Shown: in pieces, positions 1 through 6,496 of the stretch | Layout: each line of letters begins with the position of its first letter | How positions within the stretch are numbered: position 1 is the first letter of the stretch | Made by a program: the position numbers and the translations under genes | The notes under the pieces: model-generated | Seen by the model: only the letters and a program-made list of their open reading frames with translations | Told to the model about the DNA's origin: nothing | The model's database searches: none | NCBI GenBank assembly: GCA_002332615.1 | Contig: DDAL01000014.1 | Coordinates: 33,764 to 56,706 of the forward strand | From: Sphingobacteriaceae bacterium UBA2059 | GTDB taxonomy: Bacteria; Bacteroidota; Bacteroidia; Sphingobacteriales; Sphingobacteriaceae | Direction: 5' to 3' | DNA: 22,943 nt

Positions 1-589
1 GTGGAACCGCATCCTGCAATTGGGTCCGCCCCATTTTCAATACACGCTCAAACTCCCGACTCTTGTTTTCGAACGACACTCTTAGTGTTTCAAGCGCATG
101 TGTAAACTTGTCAATTTTATTGTATAACGCTATACGGAAGGCGGTTGGATAGGCATCGTTGGTACTTTGCGAAAAGTTTACATGGTTGTTAGGATGCAAA
201 TGGTCATAATCTCCTTTTTCTTTACCAAGATATTCGAGCCCTACATTGGCAATCACTTCGTTTGCGTTCATATTGACAGATGTTCCTGCTCCACCCTGGA
301 TCATGTCAGTAGGAAACTGGTCAACAAATTCGCCTGCAATTAGCCTGTCACTGGCAAAAGCGATTGCCTCCGCTACCTTATCGTCCATAGCGCCGCAGTC
401 TCTGTTGGCCATAGCTGCCGCTTTTTTTACATAGCCCAGTGCCTGTATCAGTAAAGGCTCTTTAGAAATAGGCATGCCGGTGATATTGAAGTTTTCAATA
501 GCCCGTAATGTCTGGATACCGTAGTACACATCATTGCTGATTTCTCTTTCTCCTAAGAAGTCATGCTCTATTCTTGTTTTCTTTTCCAT
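1..589 (-). CDS. aspA: Aspartate ammonia-lyase, N-terminal part (cut by window edge)
   Basis: Aspartase reversibly deaminates L-aspartate to fumarate and ammonia in the cytoplasm. The 196 visible residues start at ATG 587-589 with MEKKTRIEHDFLGEREI, the N-terminus typical of the aspartase/fumarase superfamily. The family stretches YYGIQTLRAIENF, the GAMDD region, DMIQGGAGTSVNMNANE and the HPNNHVNFSQSTND substrate-binding block are all present. The C-terminal part, including the GSS loop with the catalytic serine, lies outside the window. The gene starts 39 nt after the stop of the C4-dicarboxylate antiporter gene on the same strand, so the two are probably co-transcribed. This matches a known partnership in which aspartate is taken up and fumarate or succinate leaves. 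Class II fumarase is a relative, but the GIQTLRA and NMNANEVI wording favours aspartase. Confidence 0.93.
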   Translation of the reverse strand, partial: MEKKTRIEHDFLGEREISNDVYYGIQTLRAIENFNITGMPISKEPLLIQALGYVKKAAAMANRDCGAMDDKVAEAIAFASDRLIAGEFVDQFPTDMIQGGAGTSVNMNANEVIANVGLEYLGKEKGDYDHLHPNNHVNFSQSTNDAYPTAFRIALYNKIDKFTHALETLRVSFENKSREFERVLKMGRTQLQDAVP

Positions 590-628
590 GTGTATTTAAT
601 TTATTGTCAACTATGTATATAATATTTT

Positions 629-1963
629 TTAAAGGCCGAACAGGAACACCAGCAGGAAACCTACAGCCACCGAGGCGACTGTCGATACAATACCGGGTAT
701 CATAAAACTATGATTGAGTACATATTTGCCTATTCGGGTGGTGCCTGTTTTGTCAAAACCAATGGCCGCAATAACAGTAGGGTAGTTTGGTATAAAGAAG
801 TATCCGTTTACAGATGGAAACATGGCTATAAGAAAGCCTGCCGGGATACCCAGCGCAACGCCCAGAGGCATCATGGCGCGAACCGTAGCGGCCTGACTGA
901 AAAGCAATATCGACATAACAAACAAGGCGGTGGCAAAGGTCCAGGGTGCTGTAAGCACCATATCTTTAATGCCGCTCTCTATAAAAGCATAGTTGCCTTT
1001 AATAAAGGTATCGCCCATCCAGGCAACGCCAAATATTGCTATAACAGCTTCATTGCCTGCCCTGAATATATTTCCGGAAGAAACAGTGGATACTTTGACC
1101 TTAGATACAAGTAGGATTAAAGCAGCGGCGCTCATCATAACCATCTCTATCACTGTAACCATCGATAAGCTGCTTACTGCACCGTCGGCTCCGGTCCAGC
1201 TAGGTCTTAGACCAGGTATAGCGCCGAATAGCACGATAACCAAAACGGAGAAGATGAATATAAGTACCGATACTTTTGCAGATTTAGGTATGCTTTGAAT
1301 GTCGGTAGTTTTAGACTCTTCGTTGATCATTTTAACATAATCAGGGTCTTTTAGCTTTTCATTAAATATGGGGTCATTTTTTAGTTCGACACCAATTTTA
1401 TTCGTTACAAAGGCGCCTATAAGTACCCCAATTACCGTAGCCGGAATACTAATTTTTAGTATGTCGATAATTTCAATGCCGTTGGGGGCCAGCAAAGCTG
1501 CCAAAGCAACGGTAGCTGCGGTTATAGGGCTGGCAGTTATGGCCTGTTGAGAGGCAATAACTGAAATGCTCAAAGGCCTTTCGGGGCGGATACCTGTTTT
1601 CGTAGCGAGCTCTGAAATGATGGGAAGTATAGAGTAGGCAATATGACCTGTGCCGGCAACAAAGGTAAACAGGTAGCACACCAGGGGCGCTACGAAGGTT
1701 ATCTGCTTTGGGTTTTTACGCAGCATTTTTTCGGCTAGCGCAACCATATAAGTGAGTCCCTGAGAGGCTTGCAGAGCCGCGGAAGCAGATATTACAGCTA
1801 TAATAATAAGCATCACATCTATCGGCGGGGTAGTAGGCTCGAGGTTAAAGCCAAACGTCAGTATAATCAATCCAACAGCACCCATTACACCTAGTCCAAT
1901 TCCTCCTATGCGGGCTCCGATAAAGATTGCTGCAAGAACAATAAACAACTCTAAATAAAACAT
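629..1963 (-). CDS. dcuA: Anaerobic C4-dicarboxylate antiporter, DcuA/DcuB family
   Basis: The 444-residue inner-membrane protein is hydrophobic throughout, with about ten to twelve membrane segments. Its length is close to that of E. coli DcuA (433). Family signatures are visible: IFIGARIGGIGLGVMG near the N-terminus, VAGTGHIAYSILPIISE, SQQAITASPITAATVALAA, GVAWMGDTF, LFSQAATVRAMMPL, PTVIAAIGFDKTGTTRIGKY and NHSFMIPG. Members of the family exchange aspartate, fumarate or malate for succinate. It is the first gene of a probable operon with aspA, which argues for an aspartate/fumarate role. A Bacteroidota -7 box and an Fnr-like palindrome lie about 100-140 nt upstream. DcuA and DcuB cannot be told apart with certainty from sequence alone; the symbol follows the aspA partnership. 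Confidence 0.92.
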   Translation of the reverse strand: MFYLELFIVLAAIFIGARIGGIGLGVMGAVGLIILTFGFNLEPTTPPIDVMLIIIAVISASAALQASQGLTYMVALAEKMLRKNPKQITFVAPLVCYLFTFVAGTGHIAYSILPIISELATKTGIRPERPLSISVIASQQAITASPITAATVALAALLAPNGIEIIDILKISIPATVIGVLIGAFVTNKIGVELKNDPIFNEKLKDPDYVKMINEESKTTDIQSIPKSAKVSVLIFIFSVLVIVLFGAIPGLRPSWTGADGAVSSLSMVTVIEMVMMSAAALILLVSKVKVSTVSSGNIFRAGNEAVIAIFGVAWMGDTFIKGNYAFIESGIKDMVLTAPWTFATALFVMSILLFSQAATVRAMMPLGVALGIPAGFLIAMFPSVNGYFFIPNYPTVIAAIGFDKTGTTRIGKYVLNHSFMIPGIVSTVASVAVGFLLVFLFGL

Positions 1964-2047
1964 ATAATCTCTAAAATTTAACGATTTTTCAATTTAAATG
2001 CCTGTTTATTGTAAATGCTTCAAATTCGCTCTTGTCGCATAGTTTTC

Positions 2048-2088
2048 TCACAGGTATTTATTACAAAAGTAAAAATATATACCTGTGA
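2048..2088. repeat. 10-bp inverted repeat flanking the dcu -7 box
   Basis: TCACAGGTAT at 2048-2057 is the exact reverse complement of ATACCTGTGA at 2079-2088. The arm centres are 31 bp apart, about three helical turns, so proteins bound to them would face the same side of the DNA. One arm falls between the -7 box and the -33 region and the other at the predicted transcription start, as for a paired repressor operator. A DNA cruciform is the other reading. It is not a classical terminator because no T-tract follows. Confidence 0.4.
2064..2071 (-). promoter_or_regulatory. -7 promoter element of dcu-aspA
   Basis: Read on the minus strand, TACTTTTG matches the Bacteroidota -7 consensus TAnnTTTG. 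The expected start of transcription is near 2058-2060, giving a leader of roughly 95 nt before the antiporter ATG. No TTTG stands 18-21 nt upstream. That position is occupied by the Fnr-like palindrome, so the promoter looks activator-dependent. Confidence 0.5.
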
Positions 2089-2090
2089 AA

Positions 2091-2108
2091 AAGTGATACT
2101 CATCACTT
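2091..2108. promoter_or_regulatory. Fnr/Crp-like palindromic operator
   Basis: AAGTGAT-ACTC-ATCACTT is a perfect 7-bp inverted repeat with a 4-bp spacer. It has the geometry and the core TGAT-N4-ATCA of Fnr-family sites (E. coli consensus TTGAT-N4-ATCAA). Its centre (2099.5) lies about 40 bp upstream of the start predicted from the -7 box, the usual place for a class II Crp/Fnr-type activator. Placement in front of an anaerobic dicarboxylate antiporter fits oxygen-responsive control. The regulator is not in the window, so this is inference from the site alone. Confidence 0.5.
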
Positions 2109-2268
2109 GGATATGTGTTTTAAAAAATATTTTGCATTTTTTAAATGCGTATAGAATAATATAAGTCTCCTATTCTTTACGGGCTCCTTGGTTCTTTAAA
2201 AACCAAGCTCTTTATAGGGTATATTTCTCCTGCTTTCCCTGGGCTCGCTTTTGGCTGCTGATTTGAAG

Positions 2269-2322
2269 GTAGCTCGAACGTACTTTGTTCGAAGATTAGC
2301 GAACCATGTACGTTCGAGCTAC
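2269..2322. repeat. 54-bp nested palindrome, REP/MITE-like
   Basis: Outer arms of 15 bp are perfect: GTAGCTCGAACGTAC at 2269-2283 and GTACGTTCGAGCTAC at 2308-2322. Inside them a second stem, GTTCG at 2287-2291 with CGAAC at 2300-2304, is separated from the outer stem by three unpaired bases on each side and closes an 8-nt loop. It lies between divergent genes and lacks a T-tract, so it is not a terminator. Both strands begin with GTAG, a tetranucleotide found at the foot of known REP hairpins. There is only one copy in this window. Confidence 0.55.
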
Positions 2323-2448
2323 GTTTTAAGTGCCTTTAAAAGGCGTTAAATTTCTTTTAGAAAGTGACAGCCCGGTAGGCTTTTACCTGCAGAGGTCAAA
2401 AAGCAGATAGAAAATTTTCAATTAAAGTTTTACCTTTAAACACTTAAG

Positions 2449-3177
2449 ATGACAGTAGAACTTTTTATTCCGTGCTTTGTGGATCAGGTTTATCCTGAAA
2501 CAGCATTTAATACCGTTAAGCTTCTGGAAAAAGCGGGTTGCACGGTTGTGTATAATCCGGATCAGACCTGCTGCGGTCAGGCGGCTTTTAACGCCGGCTT
2601 TTGGGATGAGGCGAAAGAGGTTGGTAATAAGTTTTTAAACGACTTCTCAGATATTCATTATATAGTTTCTCCATCGGCTTCCTGCACTTCTATGGTAAAG
2701 AATTATTATAGTGATCTGTTTACTAATACCGCTGTTCATAATAAATGCAGGGCAATACAAAACCATATCTACGAACTGTCGGATTTTCTGGTGAATGTGC
2801 TTAAGGTGGAATACTTTGGTGCTGAACTCGAAGGGAGGGCTGTTTTTCATGATTCCTGTGCCGGACTCAGGGGCTGTAATATTAAAGCCGAACCAAGGCT
2901 TTTGCTCTCAAAAGTGCACGGACTGGAAATTCTGGAAATGAAAGATCAGGAAACTTGTTGCGGTTTCGGAGGTACGTTTGCTGTTAAGTTTGAAGATATT
3001 TCCTCATCCATGGCCGAGCAAAAGGTGCATCATGCCCTTGAGGCGGAAGCCGATTATATTATTTCTGTAGATGCTTCCTGCCTTATGCACCTTCAAGGCT
3101 ATATTGATAAGCATAAGTTGTCGGTTAAAACGCTCCACCTTGCGGATGTTCTGGCAGCGGGCTGGGGCAATGTTTAG
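2449..3177 (+). CDS. LutA/YkgE-type (Fe-S)-binding protein with two CCG domains
   Basis: The 242-residue protein belongs to the cysteine-rich CCG-domain family that includes LutA of the L-lactate oxidation complex LutABC and heterodisulfide-reductase-type subunits. Two CCG repeats are visible, CCGQ at residues 41-44 and CCGFGG at 170-175. Each is preceded by the expected further cysteines (PCFVD at 8-12, and the HDSC block in the second half), with SPSASC and DASCLMH as additional conserved sites. The length equals that of LutA (about 238-240). LutB and LutC partners are not adjacent: the upstream neighbour diverges and thrS follows with its own promoter. It may act with a LutBC pair encoded elsewhere in the cytoplasm, so the exact electron-transfer role is open. 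Confidence 0.85.
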   Translation: MTVELFIPCFVDQVYPETAFNTVKLLEKAGCTVVYNPDQTCCGQAAFNAGFWDEAKEVGNKFLNDFSDIHYIVSPSASCTSMVKNYYSDLFTNTAVHNKCRAIQNHIYELSDFLVNVLKVEYFGAELEGRAVFHDSCAGLRGCNIKAEPRLLLSKVHGLEILEMKDQETCCGFGGTFAVKFEDISSSMAEQKVHHALEAEADYIISVDASCLMHLQGYIDKHKLSVKTLHLADVLAAGWGNV

Positions 3178-3195
3178 TTTAAAGGAGACTTGCGT

Positions 3196-3225
3196 TTTGA
3201 TTGAAGTCCTATTTAAGTACCTTTG
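3196..3225 (+). promoter_or_regulatory. Promoter of the thrS-infC-rpmI-rplT operon
   Basis: TTTG at 3196-3199, an 18-nt spacer and TACCTTTG at 3218-3225 match the Bacteroidota vegetative promoter (TTTG and TAnnTTTG). The predicted start near 3230 gives a leader of about 25 nt before the thrS ATG. Confidence 0.6.
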
Positions 3226-3254
3226 AATGAATTAATTTAAAATCATAGTTGTAC

Positions 3255-5180
3255 ATGATTAACATAACACTTCCTGATGGTTCCGTTCGTCAATACGAAT
3301 CGGGTACCACTTCAATGCAAATTGCATTATCCATTTCAGAAGGACTGGCCCGTAACGTTCTTGCTGCCGAAGTAAACGGCGAAGTATGGGATGCAGACAG
3401 GGCTATAGACACAGATGCCACTGTAAGTCTGTTAACCTGGAACGATACCAAGGGCAAAGCAACTTTTTGGCATTCGTCCGCTCATCTTATGGCCGAGGCC
3501 CTGGAAGCGCTTTATCCCGGTACTAAATTTGGTATTGGTCCGGCCATTGAAACGGGTTTTTATTACGATGTGGACTTCGGTGACCGCGATTTTTCGTCAG
3601 ATGATTTTAAGCAGATTGAGACGAAAATGCTTGAACTTGCTAAAACTAAATCAAGGTATGAACGCATACCTGTTAGCAAGGCGGAGGCCGAAACCTATTT
3701 TACTGAAAAGGACGATGAGTACAAACTGGATTTAATTAAGGATCTGGAAGACGGATATATTACTTTTTATAAACAGGGTAATTTTACCGACCTGTGCCGG
3801 GGGCCGCACATTCCTAATACCGGTTTTATAAAAGCTGTAAAGCTTACCAATGTTGCTGGAGCCTACTGGCGCGGCGATGAGAGTCGCAAGCAGCTTACTC
3901 GAATATATGGAGTTACTTTTCCAAAGCAAAGCGAGCTTTCGGAATACGTAAAGATGATTGAAGAGGCTAAAAAACGCGATCATCGTAAATTAGGCAAGGA
4001 ACTCGAGTTGTTTACATTTTCTGAAAAGGTAGGGATGGGCCTGCCTATGTGGCTGCCCAAGGGTGCAGCGCTGCGTGAAAAGCTTTCTAACTTCTTACAG
4101 CGTGCGCAGCTTAAGGCGGGTTATGAGCAGGTGATAACACCTCACATAGGACATAAAAACCTGTATGTTACCTCCGGGCATTATGAAAAATACGGCGCGG
4201 ATTCTTTTCAGCCAATTAAAACCCCTCAGGAAGGCGAAGAGTTTTTGTTAAAACCAATGAACTGCCCTCATCACTGTGAGCTATACAAGTTTAAACCCCG
4301 CTCGTATAAAGACTTACCTGTAAGGTTTGCTGAATTTGGTACGGTATACCGGTACGAACAAAGTGGTGAGCTTCATGGGCTTACCCGTGTGAGAGGTTTT
4401 ACTCAGGACGACGCTCACTTATTTTGCCGGCCCGACCAGGTTAAAGACGAGTTTAAAAAGGTAATTGACCTGGTGCTGTATGTTTTTACCGCTTTGGGCT
4501 TTGACGATTATACAGCACAGGTATCTCTGCGCGATCCTGAGAATAAGACAAAGTACATAGGCAGTGATCATAACTGGCAGCTTGCAGAAGCAGCTATCAT
4601 TGAAGCCGCTGAAGAAAAAGGCCTTAAGACGGTGGTTGAGCTGGGCGAGGCCGCTTTTTACGGACCTAAACTTGATTTTATGGTAAAGGATGCGTTGGGT
4701 CGTAAATGGCAGTTGGGTACTATACAGGTAGATTACAATTTACCCGAGCGTTTTGAGCTTGAGTATACCGGCAGCGACAATGCTAAGCACAGGCCGGTTA
4801 TGATACACCGGGCTCCCTTCGGTTCCCTTGAGCGTTTTATTGCTGTACTCATTGAACATTGTGCGGGTAACTTTCCTTTATGGCTTACTCCGGAGCAATT
4901 TATTATACTTCCGATATCAGAAAAGTATGAGGAATATGCTAAAAAAGTTTTAGAATCGTTGAATAATTCCGATATTCGCGGTCTGATCGATTTGAGGGAC
5001 GAAAAGATTGGAAGGAAAATACGTGATGCGGAGATGAAAAAAGTTCCTTATATGCTCATAATTGGCGAAAAAGAAGTGGCTGACGGTGTAGTATCTATAC
5101 GAAAGCACGGAGCGGGAGATTTAGGTTCTATGGGTGTAGAAGAGTTCAGAGATAAATTAATTACTGAAATTACTGTTTAA
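3255..5180 (+). CDS. thrS: Threonine--tRNA ligase
   Basis: Charges tRNA-Thr in the cytoplasm and edits mischarged Ser-tRNA-Thr. The 641 residues match the bacterial norm (E. coli 642). An N-terminal TGS domain (1-60) is followed by the editing domain with HSSAHLMAEAL near residue 73 and CRGPH near 180. The class II catalytic core has MNCPHHCE near 335 (zinc cysteine about 337), a zinc histidine in TQDDAHLF near 388 and the last in MIHRAPFGSLERF near 518. The anticodon-binding domain fills the end. The start is placed at ATG 3255 (MINITLPDGS). An in-frame TTG at 3249 would add two residues but is less likely. It is the first gene of a translation operon and has its own promoter. No T-box-like leader is visible. 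Confidence 0.97.
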   Translation: MINITLPDGSVRQYESGTTSMQIALSISEGLARNVLAAEVNGEVWDADRAIDTDATVSLLTWNDTKGKATFWHSSAHLMAEALEALYPGTKFGIGPAIETGFYYDVDFGDRDFSSDDFKQIETKMLELAKTKSRYERIPVSKAEAETYFTEKDDEYKLDLIKDLEDGYITFYKQGNFTDLCRGPHIPNTGFIKAVKLTNVAGAYWRGDESRKQLTRIYGVTFPKQSELSEYVKMIEEAKKRDHRKLGKELELFTFSEKVGMGLPMWLPKGAALREKLSNFLQRAQLKAGYEQVITPHIGHKNLYVTSGHYEKYGADSFQPIKTPQEGEEFLLKPMNCPHHCELYKFKPRSYKDLPVRFAEFGTVYRYEQSGELHGLTRVRGFTQDDAHLFCRPDQVKDEFKKVIDLVLYVFTALGFDDYTAQVSLRDPENKTKYIGSDHNWQLAEAAIIEAAEEKGLKTVVELGEAAFYGPKLDFMVKDALGRKWQLGTIQVDYNLPERFELEYTGSDNAKHRPVMIHRAPFGSLERFIAVLIEHCAGNFPLWLTPEQFIILPISEKYEEYAKKVLESLNNSDIRGLIDLRDEKIGRKIRDAEMKKVPYMLIIGEKEVADGVVSIRKHGAGDLGSMGVEEFRDKLITEITV

Positions 5181-5193
5181 TAATTTTTAACAT

Positions 5194-5769
5194 TTGGCAT
5201 TAGGAAGACCAGGTTTTAACAAGGGACCCAGACGGCCCCGGCCACCTTTTAAGAGAAAAGAGGCTGAGCATAATATAAACGAATTCATCAAAGCGCCCCA
5301 GGTGAGGCTTGTAGGTGAAAACGTTGAACAGGGTATATTCCCGTTGAGCGAAGCTCTTGCGGTTGCAGAAGCCCAGGAACTGGATCTTGTGGAAATTTCT
5401 CCAAATGCAGATCCTCCCGTTTGTAAAGTAGTAGACTATAATAAGTTTATCTATGAGCAAAAGAAAAAGCTCAAAGAAATAAAGGCTAATGCAAAACAGA
5501 CGGTTATTAAAGAAATTCGTTTTGGGCCTAACACCAACGATCATGACTTTCAGTTTAAGCTGAAACATGCAATCAGCTTTCTTGAGTCGGGAGAGAAGGT
5601 AAGAGCCTACGTTCACTTTAAAGGGAGAGCTATAGTATATAAGGAGCATGGTGAGATACTTCTTCTTAAATTTGCACAGGCCCTTGAGGAAGTTGGAAAA
5701 GTGGAGCAATTGCCTAAGCTTGAAGGAAAAAGGATGTTCCTTATTATAGGTCCGAAAGCAAAAAAATAA
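5194..5769 (+). CDS. infC: Translation initiation factor IF-3 with TTG start
   Basis: IF-3 binds the 30S subunit, keeps the subunits apart and rejects wrong start codons. The 191 residues include the N-terminal domain (NEFIKAPQVRLVGENVEQGI, LVEISPNADPPVCKVVDY), a lysine-rich linker (YEQKKKLKEIKAN) and the C-terminal domain (KEIRFGPNTNDHDFQFKLKHA, VRAYVHFKGRA, GEILLLKFA). No ATG exists between the in-frame stop at 5188-5190 and the conserved N-terminus. TTG at 5194 is the only usual start codon, giving MALGRPGFNKG. In E. coli infC starts at AUU and IF-3 represses its own synthesis through that codon, so the same logic probably applies here. It sits 13 nt after thrS and ahead of rpmI and rplT. 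Confidence 0.95.
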   Translation: MALGRPGFNKGPRRPRPPFKRKEAEHNINEFIKAPQVRLVGENVEQGIFPLSEALAVAEAQELDLVEISPNADPPVCKVVDYNKFIYEQKKKLKEIKANAKQTVIKEIRFGPNTNDHDFQFKLKHAISFLESGEKVRAYVHFKGRAIVYKEHGEILLLKFAQALEEVGKVEQLPKLEGKRMFLIIGPKAKK

Positions 5770-5776
5770 AACCTAT

Positions 5777-5794
5777 CGGCATGGTTATATGCCG
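5777..5794 (+). other. Small hairpin in the infC-rpmI spacer
   Basis: CGGCAT at 5777-5782 pairs with ATGCCG at 5789-5794 around a 6-nt loop. There is no T-tract, so it is not a terminator. It could contribute to stability or L20-type control of the ribosomal-protein part of the operon, but nothing in the sequence proves this. Confidence 0.3.
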
Positions 5795-5827
5795 TCAGTT
5801 TATACATAAAACAATAAAAACAGAGTT

Positions 5828-6028
5828 ATGCCAAAGATGAAGACCAATTCCAGTGCTAAAAAGCGTTTTAAGCTTACTGGAACAGGTAAAATTGCAAGGA
5901 AGAACGCGTTTATGAGCCACATCTTAACAAAGATGTCTACTAAACGTAAACGTAACTTACGCCAGACCAGCCTTGTTTCTGATGCTGACATGGGTAATGT
6001 GAAAAGAATGCTTTGCATAGGAAAGTAA
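5828..6028 (+). CDS. rpmI: 50S ribosomal protein bL35
   Basis: A 66-residue, strongly basic ribosomal protein with the family start MPKMKTNSSAKKRFKLTGTGKI followed by RKNAFMSHILTKMSTKRKRNLR. Its length is the family norm (64-66). It lies between infC and rplT in the order conserved across bacteria, 58 nt after infC. In several bacteria L20 represses this part of the operon. No clear L20-binding mimic could be recognised by eye here. Confidence 0.96.
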   Translation: MPKMKTNSSAKKRFKLTGTGKIARKNAFMSHILTKMSTKRKRNLRQTSLVSDADMGNVKRMLCIGK

Positions 6029-6101
6029 ATTAGTATTAACCAGGCCTTCGGTAGTAAGCTTGCTGTAAAACGCAACGCCGATTGTCAAAAACAACAAAAA
6101 A

Positions 6102-6446
6102 ATGCCACGTTCGGTTAACGCAGTAGCGTCAAGAAGAAGAAGAAAAAAGATCCTTAAACTAGCTAAGGGCTATTGGGGATCCAGAAGCAAGGTTTATACC
6201 ATTGCTAAGAACACGGTTGAAAAAGGTTTGCAATATGCTTACCGTGACCGTAAGACCAAGAAAAGAGAGTTTAGAGCTTTATGGATACAGCGTATCAACG
6301 CCGGAGCTCGCCACCATGGTATATCTTACTCACAACTTATGGGTAAATTGAATGCTAAAGGTATAGGTTTAAACCGTAAGGTTCTTGCTGACCTTGCAAT
6401 GAATGAGCCTGATGCGTTCAAAGCGGTTGTTGATGCAGTAAAATAG
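6102..6446 (+). CDS. rplT: 50S ribosomal protein bL20
   Basis: A 114-residue basic protein that binds 23S rRNA early in large-subunit assembly. The N-terminal arginine-rich extension (MPRSVNAVASRRRRKKILKL) is followed by AKGYWGSRSKVYTIAKN, YAYRDRKTKKREFRALWIQ and INAGARHHGISYSQLM. Length is normal (114-120). It is the last gene of the thrS operon and is followed 16 nt later by a strong terminator. The 73-nt spacer after rpmI is A-rich just before the ATG, as is common for Bacteroidota translation starts. Confidence 0.97.
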   Translation: MPRSVNAVASRRRRKKILKLAKGYWGSRSKVYTIAKNTVEKGLQYAYRDRKTKKREFRALWIQRINAGARHHGISYSQLMGKLNAKGIGLNRKVLADLAMNEPDAFKAVVDAVK

Positions 6447-6462
6447 ACTTATAACAGAATAG

Positions 6463-6492
6463 AAAAAAGGGAACTTAAGGTTCCCTTTTTTT
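6463..6492 (+). terminator. Rho-independent terminator of the thrS-rplT operon
   Basis: A GGGAAC/GTTCCC stem flanked by A6 and T7 tracts makes 12-bp arms around the 5-nt loop TTAAG. The T-tract ends at 6492, only 4 nt before the ATG at 6497. The A-tract on the left means it could also stop transcription coming from the other strand. Confidence 0.88.
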
Positions 6493-6496
6493 GTTT

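Larger units (their letters stand above)
1964..2448. other. Divergent intergenic region with promoter and palindromes
   Basis: This 485-nt stretch separates the minus-strand dcu-aspA unit from the plus-strand LutA-like gene. No plausible coding frame is seen. The left third holds the dcu promoter, an Fnr-like palindrome (2091-2108) and an inverted repeat (2048-2088). The middle has a 7-bp hairpin (CTTGGTT at 2187-2193, AACCAAG at 2201-2207) without a T-tract. The right third holds a 54-bp nested palindrome (2269-2322). A short inverted repeat (GCCTTT, AAAGGC) lies at 2332-2344. For the LutA-like gene only a weak -7-like TACCTTTA at 2431-2438 is seen, with a very short leader. Confidence 0.7.

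Noticed and set aside
710..1298. Plus-strand open frames of 134 and 101 codons opposite the antiporter gene
   Set aside because: They are antisense shadows of a membrane protein with clear family motifs on the minus strand and have no recognisable content.
2187..2207. Hairpin CTTGGTT/AACCAAG as a terminator
   Set aside because: No T-tract follows on either strand and no gene ends nearby, as both neighbours are transcribed away from it.
2284..2325. GTTCGAA and GTTCGAG motifs resembling a tRNA T-loop in the 2269-2322 palindrome
   Set aside because: The folding is a simple nested hairpin; no acceptor, D or anticodon arms can be drawn around it.
3180..3205. Shine-Dalgarno-like AAAGGAG followed by TTG in the gap before thrS
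   Set aside because: The frame opened by the TTG ends after a few codons, and the region is better explained as the thrS promoter (TTTG-N18-TACCTTTG).
5200..5709. 169-codon open frame antisense to infC
   Set aside because: It lies wholly opposite the well-conserved IF-3 gene, shows no domain signature and is explained by codon bias of the sense strand.
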